Assembly (NCBI RefSeq): GCF_031127835.1
Contig: NZ_JARXHX010000016.1
Location: 1-64,000, forward strand
Direction of reading: 5' to 3'
Source of the DNA: Pelagicoccus sp. SDUM812002
Lineage (GTDB): Bacteria; Verrucomicrobiota; Verrucomicrobiia; Opitutales; Opitutaceae
DNA: 64,000 bases
The notes under the pieces were generated by a model. The model was not told where the DNA came from and did no database searches. It was given only the letters and a program-made list of their open reading frames with translations. Within the stretch, counting starts at the first letter, position 1, and each line of letters opens with the position of its first letter. Below are positions 43,988 through 52,146 of the stretch, piece by piece. A program made the position numbers and the translations under genes.

Positions 43988-44389
43988 GACCGCCATCACG
44001 CAATTCATGTGCCAGACACAAAAAGATATGAGCGAAGGCGGCACCTGCAACGCATACGGCAATTCACAGGTGCTAAATGCAACGCGAGAAAGGAGACGCA
44101 GCATTATGCACCCTACGATTTAAATACCAGCTCCGTAGCCTATTTTTCGATACACCGCTTTGATTAACATATAGACCCCTTACGCGAATAGCCCGATTGC
44201 AAGTGTCCCCATCTAATACGGGCCAAATCTATTCGGACGGTTGCAGTTTACGTTTAGATCATAGCTGGTCCAGTTTGCGCGTGACAAAGTCCCTCGATGG
44301 GAAGCTAACGAAACACTACGGTAAACTGCGAACTTGCTTCGAAAGACGGATCGCGCGAAGTTTGACGAAGCGCTGTTCCCTTCAAAAAG
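43988..44389. other. Divergent intergenic region
   Basis: 402 bases between PAP2 (minus) and the sigma factor (plus). It contains the TGCA-type near-match at 44070-44082 and no supported gene. Confidence 0.4.
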
Positions 44390-45454
44390 ATGCCTACCAT
44401 CGCCCATAGCCCAGCCAAAAAGGATCCGACGTCGACCGCCCCTCTGCAAGTCGCTCGGTTCCGTACTGCGTTAGATTGGATGATCGCTCACCCGAAATGG
44501 GAGGACCATTGGGTCTGCTCCGTGAACGAGCTGAGGTACAAAGGCCGTCGCCAAGGGATTAACCAACGCAACGCTTTGCGGAGCTTGCCCCTAGAACGAA
44601 AGCAGGAACTCATACGACACGCTCTCGGACAGGAGCTGCCCGCTCCCAGCTTTAGCGAAGCAAGACGACTTGCCCGACACTGGGGCGTCACCCAATACCG
44701 AGCCCGCAGCGACTTCGGCCGGCCCAGCCTCAAGGAATGGCAAGCCCTGCAGCAAAAGGTTCTCCTCCGAATCTCGGCTCGCTATGAGCAGTACAAAGAA
44801 TCCCAAAGTGAACTGTTCAAAACCTTTCAGCACCTGCCAATCGAAGGCGCGCTCGCCAGTTGCAATCGAACGTCGCAACGAGAGGACGCATGCCAAGAGG
44901 CTCGGCTGGCCCTACTGGAAGCGATCGACCGAATCGAACCGAGCGAAAACTTTGAAGCGTACGCACGCCAATGGATTAAGCGGCGCGTGCTAAACTTCAT
45001 CATGCAGGAGCGCGTTCCCGTAAAGGCTCCCATCAATATGATTTCGAAGAGCATACGAGGCGATAAGGGAGCGAACCCCAATCTAGCTAAGGCCATACGC
45101 GAAGGAACCGTTCAGCTCGACCATCCGGATTCCCCCCAGAGCTCAGGAGATCCCAGTCTCGTGTCCGAGCAGGAAGATTCGCCTCATCGCACCGCGATGA
45201 AATCTGACGAGTTTCATCAGCTGAGCCTCGCCCTCGCGCAACTTACGAAAAAACAGCGCGAAGTCGTGGATCGCCGCTTTGGACTCGGCAATCACAGCAG
45301 TGGGCAGTCCCTAGCCCAAATCGCTATTCAAACCGGGATCTCGCGCCAGCAAGTTTACCAACGAGAGAAGCGTGCCCTGCACGCCTTAAAAACGAATCTC
45401 CTAGAACTCGCAGAAGAACTGAGTATCGAGGGCGCTCGGTCGTGCGACTATTGA
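44390..45454 (+). CDS. Sigma-70 family RNA polymerase sigma factor
   Basis: 354 residues. A long N-terminal extension (1-130) lacks the usual 1.2 motif. Region 2 is divergent (QEARLALLEAIDRI, FEAYARQWIKRRVLNFI), region 3 begins PVKAPINMISK, and region 4 is good (LTKKQREVVDRRFGLGN, LAQIAIQTGISRQQVYQREKRALHALK). The length and divergent region 2 argue against a housekeeping factor; an alternative or stress sigma is likely. No anti-sigma gene is beside it, and the stressosome at 3 kb is one conceivable controller. It is upstream of nadD. Confidence 0.88.
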   Translation: MPTIAHSPAKKDPTSTAPLQVARFRTALDWMIAHPKWEDHWVCSVNELRYKGRRQGINQRNALRSLPLERKQELIRHALGQELPAPSFSEARRLARHWGVTQYRARSDFGRPSLKEWQALQQKVLLRISARYEQYKESQSELFKTFQHLPIEGALASCNRTSQREDACQEARLALLEAIDRIEPSENFEAYARQWIKRRVLNFIMQERVPVKAPINMISKSIRGDKGANPNLAKAIREGTVQLDHPDSPQSSGDPSLVSEQEDSPHRTAMKSDEFHQLSLALAQLTKKQREVVDRRFGLGNHSSGQSLAQIAIQTGISRQQVYQREKRALHALKTNLLELAEELSIEGARSCDY

Positions 45455-45486
45455 CACAGGCTTCGATTCCGCGAGAGCTTCGCCCA

Positions 45487-46074
45487 GTGACTGAGCGCAT
45501 AGGCATAATAGGAGGTAGCTTCGATCCCATCCACAACGGTCATCTGATCATCGCATTGGACGCCAGCGAACAATTCGAATTGGATTTGGTCCTCTTCGTG
45601 CCCGCCTTCCAAGCCCCATTGAAAAGCAAAGCTCCCGAATCCACTCCCCCACAACGGATGAGGATGGTGGAACTCGCTACCGAGGAGGAGCCGAGATTCG
45701 CCTGCTCAGATGTCGATTATCGTTGCGAATCGACTAGCTACTCGGTCCGAACCGCCCAAATCCTAAGCCAAGAGCATCCAGCTGCTAGTTTGTTTTGGAT
45801 TCTCGGAGCCGATCAAATCGCGCAGCTGCATCTCTGGAGAAACATCGAAGAACTCGCCAAGCTCGTCAGCTTCATCGCCTTCGAACGGCCAGGATCCGCT
45901 TACCATTTCGCAGACGAACTTCCAACACACACCCGCATTCTGCGAGGTCAGAGCAGGCAGCTAGAAATCAGCTCCACCGAAATCCGCGACCGATTTAAAT
46001 CGGGTCGCTCTGCCAAGTACTTCTTGCCAGCGAATGTCTTTGATTACATCAAGGCCGAAAATCTCTATTCTTAG
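45487..46074 (+). CDS. nadD: Nicotinate-nucleotide adenylyltransferase
   Basis: 195 residues from GTG 45487 (TERIGIIGGSFDPIHNGHL); a GTG at 45442 overlapping the sigma-factor stop is the alternative and would add 15 residues. The nucleotidyltransferase motifs are GGSFDPIHNGH and, near the C-terminus, ISSTEIRDRFKSG. It makes deamido-NAD from nicotinate mononucleotide and ATP. It is followed after 12 bases by rsfS, an association common across bacteria. Confidence 0.95.
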   Translation: MTERIGIIGGSFDPIHNGHLIIALDASEQFELDLVLFVPAFQAPLKSKAPESTPPQRMRMVELATEEEPRFACSDVDYRCESTSYSVRTAQILSQEHPAASLFWILGADQIAQLHLWRNIEELAKLVSFIAFERPGSAYHFADELPTHTRILRGQSRQLEISSTEIRDRFKSGRSAKYFLPANVFDYIKAENLYS

Positions 46075-46086
46075 AGGCGAAAAAAC

Positions 46087-46470
46087 ATGAGCACCAAATC
46101 AAACGTAGAACTAAAAGGCGAAGAGCTGTTAGCCCTTTGCTGTAAGACCTTGGCCGACGCCAAGGCGGAGAACATCGTAGCCCTCGACGTACGGGAAACG
46201 TCCTCCATCACAAACTACCTGGTGCTCGCTTCCGGCTTGGCCGAAACTCACTTACGGGCACTGAGACGCGACCTAGACAAGGCCCTAAAGAGCCACAAGG
46301 TCAAAATCCTCGGTGTGGACGAAGGCGACTTCAGCGGCTGGGCCGTTGTCGACGCCTTTGACATCATGATACACCTCTTTTCAGAAGAGACGCGTGAGAC
46401 GTACAAGCTCGAAGCATTGTGGAAGGACGCTGTTCCAGTAGACGTAGAGCGGCTCCTCGAGGCGAAGTAA
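46087..46470 (+). CDS. rsfS: Ribosome silencing factor RsfS
   Basis: 127 residues, full length. Contains DVRETSSITNYLVLASG, GVDEGDFSGWAVVDAFDIMIHLF and an ETRETYKLEALW end, the RsfS (YbeB/Iojap) signature. It binds ribosomal protein uL14 and blocks subunit joining in nutrient-poor conditions. AGAGGCG precedes the ATG. Cotranscribed with nadD and possibly the sigma-factor gene. Confidence 0.95.
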   Translation: MSTKSNVELKGEELLALCCKTLADAKAENIVALDVRETSSITNYLVLASGLAETHLRALRRDLDKALKSHKVKILGVDEGDFSGWAVVDAFDIMIHLFSEETRETYKLEALWKDAVPVDVERLLEAK

Positions 46471-46532
46471 GCGCGACGATAGCCCGGCTGACGCTCGGAA
46501 AGAGCTGAAAGAAGGAGCGAAGATCCCCAGCC

Positions 46533-47600
46533 CTAGAACGCGTACCCCAAGGAACTGATGAAGCGGCGATCTTCCCGCAACTCCTCCGCGAGAGAATTGT
46601 CGACGCCAAGCTCGTAACGGATCGAGAACTTTACGGACTTCGACAAAGCTGAAGTGACAGCGGTGGAAAAATTTATTTCATAGCCTTCGGTGTCTTCCAA
46701 AGGCATCGCGATGTTGAAGTCTTGCTTCAAACGAATCCTCTCGGACATCCGGTAATCCCAGTCTTGAAAGACGCTCACAAGGTATTCGACTTCCGATTCG
46801 GTTTCGGGGATCGACCGCCAACGTCCGCTCGCTCCGAGACCGGCCGACAGAGTCGAGTACTCCTTGTCGAAAAAGCGCGTTCCCAGACCAAATTTCTGTT
46901 CGAGGCTAGCGTCGATCAATTTGATTTGGTCGTTAAAATAATCTGACTCCGATTCGTAGAAAACGCCGGGCCCGATGTCTTTTCGCCAACGATAGCTTGA
47001 ACTCAAGCGGTCCCGTGTCACCGAACCGTTTGCCTCCCCATAAGCGTACTCCGCTTCGATGTTTATCCGGCTCGACTCGAATTCCCGATCCATGTCCAGG
47101 CGATAATTCTGGGTGGATTGGTCTTTGCGCCCCGAACTCGAGTTCAAGCCGAACTGTAAACTCTTGTCCCACTCGGGCAAAATGTCGATTTCGTCATCTA
47201 AGTCGCCTATCGCCGCGAAGATGCGGTAAATGAAACTCCGCTTCCGAGCAGGACTCGTATCCTCTTCCTCAGAGCCTTCGATCACGTTATCAGGGGCAGG
47301 AACGTCTTTCACCACCCGCGATTTCTCCGGAGTAGAAGCGATATTCGTTTCAGCGATCGCCTTTGCAGGGGACTGGAGAGCCTCCGCTTCGACGCTAGAT
47401 ATCCTCACAACTTCAGCTACTCGATCTTGGGGGAGCGATATTTCGCCGAGATAGTCGACCGAGATTCTTATCTCGTATTCATCTTCGCTCAAGAGAGAGC
47501 CAGAGAGGCTGTCTCCATTGTCTAAAATAACCTGAACGTCCTGCGAGTGCGAGGACGCGACAAAGATCGTCAATAAAGCTGATAGGAAAAACTTACTCAT
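46533..47600 (-). CDS. DUF481-type outer-membrane beta-barrel protein
   Basis: 355 residues from ATG 47600. Signal peptide (1-19, ASSHSQ). Residues 20-75 form an LSm-like module (ILDNGDSLSGSLLSEDEYEI, LGEISLPQDRV); a charged linker follows, then a DUF481 barrel (about 150-355: LQFGLNSSSGRKDQSTQNY, YRWRKDIGPGVFYESESDYF, LSAGLGASGRWR) with C-terminal Phe (SLGYAF). The LSm-like plus DUF481 arrangement is known in Planctomycetes-Verrucomicrobia relatives. Function unknown. The longer frame to 47717 is not needed. Confidence 0.88.
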   Translation of the reverse strand: MSKFFLSALLTIFVASSHSQDVQVILDNGDSLSGSLLSEDEYEIRISVDYLGEISLPQDRVAEVVRISSVEAEALQSPAKAIAETNIASTPEKSRVVKDVPAPDNVIEGSEEEDTSPARKRSFIYRIFAAIGDLDDEIDILPEWDKSLQFGLNSSSGRKDQSTQNYRLDMDREFESSRINIEAEYAYGEANGSVTRDRLSSSYRWRKDIGPGVFYESESDYFNDQIKLIDASLEQKFGLGTRFFDKEYSTLSAGLGASGRWRSIPETESEVEYLVSVFQDWDYRMSERIRLKQDFNIAMPLEDTEGYEINFSTAVTSALSKSVKFSIRYELGVDNSLAEELREDRRFISSLGYAF

Positions 47601-47807
47601 GGTTATTAGGTGGCCAGCTCTATTCGGAGCGTGAGAAACGCGAAAACACAAACGGTTAATTCGAAAAAAAATGTAAACGGAAGGCAGGTTACTGATTTTC
47701 CCTACAAAGCCGCCCAAACGGTTAAAGACGCCTTTCCGACCTGTCGTATTTCAAAGGGTTCGTATCCAAATTCATCAACCGAACAATTAACTTAGGAAAA
47801 TATCATT

Positions 47808-48203
47808 ATGCATAAGAATACATCCAAAAAAGGTTTCACACTCGTAGAAATTATGATCGTCGTAGTCATCATCGGCCTCTTAGCTGCGATGGCTATCCCA
47901 GCCTTCCAGAAGGTTCGTCAGGACTCACGCGAATCCGCTGTATCCAACGATGCACGCCAGCTCGCATCCGCCGCTCAGCAGTACATGCTCGAGAACAACA
48001 CCACTACAGTAACTGTAGGCTACAGTGCCGACGACGGAACAGTAGGTGCCGATCTGACTCCATACGTTCGCCGTATCGGAACTGGCTACGCTCTCTCTGC
48101 TACCTTGGGCATCGACAGTGACTTCACAATCGGTCACCCTCAGATCAAGACTGATACGAACACGACCATCCTCACTTTCACAGCTGAAGGTCAGCAGAAG
48201 TAA
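47808..48203 (+). CDS. Type IV pilin-like / type II pseudopilin protein
   Basis: 131 residues. Class III signal [27 protein letters not shown] with cleavage after Gly9 and the conserved Glu at mature position 5. A short C-terminal domain follows ([20 protein letters not shown]). A lone gene without pil or gsp neighbours; the prepilin peptidase must be elsewhere. No C-terminal disulphide pair is present, so it is closer to short pseudopilins. A terminator follows. Confidence 0.92.
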   Translation: MHKNTSKKGFTLVEIMIVVVIIGLLAAMAIPAFQKVRQDSRESAVSNDARQLASAAQQYMLENNTTTVTVGYSADDGTVGADLTPYVRRIGTGYALSATLGIDSDFTIGHPQIKTDTNTTILTFTAEGQQK

Positions 48204-48236
48204 AGCCTGATCGAGCTAATTTAAGATCTCTTCGGG

Positions 48237-48265
48237 AGGCGCGCTGCTTGCAGTGCGCCTTTTTC
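48237..48265 (+). terminator. Intrinsic terminator of the pilin gene
   Basis: Stem AGGCGCGCTGC / GCAGTGCGCCT (one G-U pair) with a 2-base loop followed by TTTTCG. Confidence 0.85.
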
Positions 48266-48325
48266 GTTTGCGGACGCGAAAACCACACTCCAAAAGAGGC
48301 ACGTTCTATCCGATCATCTTGGGCA

Positions 48326-50185
48326 ATGAAAACAATCAACCGCGACCCTCTCACTTCAGACACGCGCAAACTGAGGCTTATTCTTTTCGTGTTCAGCGCC
48401 GCCCTATCAATTGGATTGGCGTTTTTCATACCTGACCCTGAGCTGGCCGAAAATCTCTTCATCTATTCCGGCTACCCGATGATGTTCCTATTGGTCGCAG
48501 TCTGGGGAGTATGCCTTTCCCAAGCTAAATCCATCAGACTGCCAAACCTACAAGCGTTTCTGTCTTGGAGGACCCTCGGACCCTTAGCTGCCGTCGTATT
48601 CCTAACCGTCTTCCTATACACTCGCGAAGGAGGCGGCTTCAAGATCCCGTTCGACGAGCAACTGCTCACAAACGTATCCATGAATATGGACGCCCGTCAT
48701 CTTCCAGTTGTAAGCGAGACTGCGCTGGAGAACCTTTCCCGCCTTGAGATGATAGATAAGCGACCGCTGCTCTATCCGTTTATCTTATCCCTCGTTCACG
48801 GAGTTTTTGGATACAGTTCGAGTAACGCTTTCTACCTGAACTTTGTTCTAACCGGCGTCTTCTTACTGCTATTGTTCAAGATAGTAGAGAGAATCGCGAA
48901 TCGCCAGTCCGCGTATTTCTCAATAATTCTCGCGGCACTGATGCCGATTATCAGCCAAAACTCCAGCGGCGGCGGGTTTGAGATGCTGAACCTATGCTGT
49001 ATTCTCGCAGTTTCGCTGGTGTCTATGGACTTTTGGTCCAATCCAGACCAGAGAAATCTGTCCACACTCCTTCTCACCGTCGCTGCAGCCTCGAACGTTA
49101 GATATGAATCGGCATTAATAGTCGTTCCAGTAGCCGCTCTCGTATTCACAAACTGGATAAGACAAAGAAAGGTGGACCTCCCATGGATTACTCTTCTGAT
49201 CCCCTTCTTCTTCCTTCCGCTGGTCTGGCAACTTAGAGCAATCGCGGTAAACCCACAACGCTTCCAGTACCAAGTGGATGGAGAAGGCTCATTCAGCTTA
49301 TCCTATATTTGGTCTAACCTCGAGAGCGCCTACCGTTTCTTCTTTCTACCGAACGACATCTACGCGAGCTCTCCATTTGTCAGCTTCATCGGAATTGCTG
49401 GTATTTTTTTGATTGGTTCCCTGTGCCTAACTCGGACCAAAAAAATATTCCACAACAACCCAAACCGGGTAGCCTTCCTCGCTACAGCTGGGTATTGCTT
49501 AATCCAACTCGCTTTCATTCTCACCTTTTTCTACGGGAAGCTTGATATCACGATCACTGCGAGGCTTGGCCTTCCCTTCATGCTGCTCATTTTCATTTGT
49601 GGGTCGATCATCCTATCCTTGGCGTTCAATGCCAAAAGCTGGAGTCCGTTAGTGGTGGCTTTGTTTTTGGCCGTTAGTGCTTCGTATTCATTTAAACAAT
49701 ACTCCAAAGCAAGGTACACATCTTTCAATACCACCAATGCGAGAATCGAGTGGCTATTGGATTTCGCAAGAACTCGACCCGCAGAGAACAGTCTCTTCGT
49801 CAGCGGCTACCCTAGGATTTACGAGATCGAGGGGATGAATAATATAAGCATCTCTCGTTTCAAACTCGAACCACAAAAAACTCTATTCAGCTTGGAGCAT
49901 AAAATCTATGACCATATCTACGTCATTCAGGGCGGAAAGATTACAGCGTCCGAAAAGGGGGTGGAGAAGACTGTGCTCCCCATCCATGAACTGAGTCCAG
50001 CTTTCGAACTCGAAACGATTAGAGAGTCCTCGTTCACAACCCACAATTTTATCAGGATTAGCAAATTGGTGCACGTGGACCCATCACTGCATACTGAACC
50101 GATAGCGATGCCTGACGCAGTTCCTAGCCAGTACTATAGCCCCAGCAAAGAGGAAATCATCCAGTACCAAGAAAGCTTTCTGTAG
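48326..50185 (+). CDS. Multi-pass membrane protein, glycosyltransferase 39-like
   Basis: 619 residues from ATG 48326; the upstream extension lies within the pilin terminator. About ten transmembrane helices. A first-loop acidic motif (FDEQLLTN) and the LLYPFILSLVHGVFG, SNAFYLNFVLTG and ASNVRYESALIVVP segments resemble PMT/GT39-type dolichol-dependent mannosyltransferases and ArnT-like enzymes. The C-terminal about 130 residues are soluble and presumably periplasmic. It may glycosylate a surface molecule; no polysaccharide cluster is present. Confidence 0.8.
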   Translation: MKTINRDPLTSDTRKLRLILFVFSAALSIGLAFFIPDPELAENLFIYSGYPMMFLLVAVWGVCLSQAKSIRLPNLQAFLSWRTLGPLAAVVFLTVFLYTREGGGFKIPFDEQLLTNVSMNMDARHLPVVSETALENLSRLEMIDKRPLLYPFILSLVHGVFGYSSSNAFYLNFVLTGVFLLLLFKIVERIANRQSAYFSIILAALMPIISQNSSGGGFEMLNLCCILAVSLVSMDFWSNPDQRNLSTLLLTVAAASNVRYESALIVVPVAALVFTNWIRQRKVDLPWITLLIPFFFLPLVWQLRAIAVNPQRFQYQVDGEGSFSLSYIWSNLESAYRFFFLPNDIYASSPFVSFIGIAGIFLIGSLCLTRTKKIFHNNPNRVAFLATAGYCLIQLAFILTFFYGKLDITITARLGLPFMLLIFICGSIILSLAFNAKSWSPLVVALFLAVSASYSFKQYSKARYTSFNTTNARIEWLLDFARTRPAENSLFVSGYPRIYEIEGMNNISISRFKLEPQKTLFSLEHKIYDHIYVIQGGKITASEKGVEKTVLPIHELSPAFELETIRESSFTTHNFIRISKLVHVDPSLHTEPIAMPDAVPSQYYSPSKEEIIQYQESFL

Positions 50186-50207
50186 CCTTTCTGTCCGCAG
50201 GACGCGC

Positions 50208-50975
50208 TTAATTCAACTTCGCCTTACGTCCTACTAGCACCAAGTTTTTTCCGACAGGGACAGGGACCACTCGTTCGAGCATTCGCGTAACCGGTACTCC
50301 GATACGATCGTAAAGACCTACGCTGCCTTTGGTAAGTCTTCGGCCCATGAGCTTCATCATGACAAACCAAGGCAAAACACCCAAAACATCCGCATATTTA
50401 ATACGCTCGACCGTGAAGCCCGTGCTCAGCAGGAGCTCACTGCCACTCGACTTGTCGTAGCGCCTGAAGTGTCCGAGGCTACGGTCGAAGTCGCTGTAGA
50501 GCCACTGCAAAGCGGGTACGTAAATCAGCACACAACCACCAGGCTTGAGCATACGATAAACAGCCTCTAGTTCGGCAGCGTCGTTTTCGACATGCTCCAT
50601 CACATTGTTGTAAACCACCGCATCGAATCGTTCACTGTAGCGGTCGGCGACATCTGTCACATAAGCGTTTACAGTCTCGAGCCTATCTTCTTCTCGGAAA
50701 CGATTCTCGAGTAGTGAGTGCATTTTCGATGACGGCTCGAACGCGTGGATGGAGCTAAGTTCAGCCTGAAGCAGGTACCGTGAAAAATTTCCGCAGCCCG
50801 CTCCTACATCCGCGACATCGCCTTTCAGGTAAGGAGCAAACTCCTCCACAATCCACTTAGGGTAGTTTTCAGCTACCTCCATGGCTTCTAAGTCCGTGCC
50901 ATCATATTCGAAAGCTTCCGCCGATGAATCGACGGTTAACGGCACCTGGAGTTCAGTCAGATTGGTCGGGTTCAT
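50208..50975 (-). CDS. Class I SAM-dependent methyltransferase
   Basis: 255 residues. SAM-binding motif I is VADVGAGCGNFSRYLL (about 56-70), motif II HAFEPSS, and post-motifs are FDAVVYNNVMEHVEND and MLKPGGCVLIYVPA. These belong to the UbiE/Methyltransf_12 type. The C-terminal region (WFVMMKLMGRRLTKG) may touch the membrane. Lipid or sugar methylation is possible but the substrate is unknown. Convergent with the GT39-like gene. Confidence 0.9.
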   Translation of the reverse strand: MNPTNLTELQVPLTVDSSAEAFEYDGTDLEAMEVAENYPKWIVEEFAPYLKGDVADVGAGCGNFSRYLLQAELSSIHAFEPSSKMHSLLENRFREEDRLETVNAYVTDVADRYSERFDAVVYNNVMEHVENDAAELEAVYRMLKPGGCVLIYVPALQWLYSDFDRSLGHFRRYDKSSGSELLLSTGFTVERIKYADVLGVLPWFVMMKLMGRRLTKGSVGLYDRIGVPVTRMLERVVPVPVGKNLVLVGRKAKLN

Positions 50976-51162
50976 GAATTCAGAGCTTTAAAGTCAGAGT
51001 GCTGTACAAGAAACTCCATCGACTCCTACTGGCTCGCCTTGAGACCGATCCCCAACAATCGGAACTTTTCACCTATCTCTGCGATGCACTCGACACGCCT
51101 GAAGATGGCTATAGGTCCACGGGAAGAAGCGCGTCTAGAGCCTCCCGCGGCCGCCGTAAGCG

Positions 51163-51939
51163 CTAGATTCGAGCCAGGTATACCAACGACTCGCTATCGG
51201 GCTCGGGAGGCTCGAAGTCAAAATCCCCATACACCGAAACATCGGAAAACCCGGCTTCTCCGAGCCGCACCATCATTTCGTGCGGCAAATGCCAACGAAT
51301 CGTCATCTCCTTGGTTTCAGAACTTACCAAATCTCCCGCTGCATCCCATCTCTCAAACCTATTTTTAAGAACCAGCCGCTGCTTATGGGTGTCGATCTGC
51401 CAAGCCTGAAAGGCAACTAATTGCTCCCCAATCTCCGGGAGATCGACTCGCTTGCGCTCTTCCATCGGACAGCTCTCGCGCCCATCCCAAATCATTTCCC
51501 AAGGCATGTGCGTGGACACGATAAGCTGTCCGTCTTCCCTCAAGTGCTTGCGGCAGCAATCGAAACACGCCTCCAACTCCACGTCCTCGAGCAGCATTTG
51601 GACACTGAACCCAGGAACCAAAATCGATCCAAACCGCCGGTCCCCAAGGTCAAAGTCTCGCATATCGCCGCGCACCAACTCCGCAGTCGCTCCCGCTGAC
51701 TCCAAGCGGCTAGCGCATAAGTCCAGCATCGTCTGAGATCCATCCAAGCCTACCACCTCTTTCCCGTCCTCGGCGAACGGAAGCAAAATGCGGCCCGTGC
51801 CGCAGCCTAAGTCCAGGATCGGACCATCCACCAAGTCTACAAACCATTGATAGAAAGAGAGGTCCTCGAAATCGCTCAATTCATCCAACTGGTCGTAGAG
51901 CTCCGCCTCCATTCCCTCGTAATCGTACATTTGCGACAT
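51163..51939 (-). CDS. Class I SAM-dependent methyltransferase
   Basis: 258 residues from ATG 51939 (AGGG eight bases upstream); the longer frame to 52011 lacks support. Motif I is ILDLGCGTGRILLPF (about 46-60), with VVGLDGSQTML, RGDMRDFDL and the post-motif CRKHLREDGQLIVSTHM. It resembles Methyltransf_25-type small-molecule methyltransferases. No partner gene hints at its substrate. Confidence 0.9.
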   Translation of the reverse strand: MSQMYDYEGMEAELYDQLDELSDFEDLSFYQWFVDLVDGPILDLGCGTGRILLPFAEDGKEVVGLDGSQTMLDLCASRLESAGATAELVRGDMRDFDLGDRRFGSILVPGFSVQMLLEDVELEACFDCCRKHLREDGQLIVSTHMPWEMIWDGRESCPMEERKRVDLPEIGEQLVAFQAWQIDTHKQRLVLKNRFERWDAAGDLVSSETKEMTIRWHLPHEMMVRLGEAGFSDVSVYGDFDFEPPEPDSESLVYLARI

Positions 51940-52146
51940 CCAGCAAACCCTGCCTGTACCGCAGAAGTACGCCAACCCTAATCCTACTAGGCGAAACCCG
52001 CTCATTCTCAATGCCCCGGAATGAGTACATCCCTTCAGCTGCAGCCTTATAGAGACCCCTTTCTCAAGCTATTTGCCTCCCAACCGTTTTTCCTGCAAAG
52101 CCGACTAGGCAAATCCTCTTCCCCTTTCGACACCAACGGCACTAAA

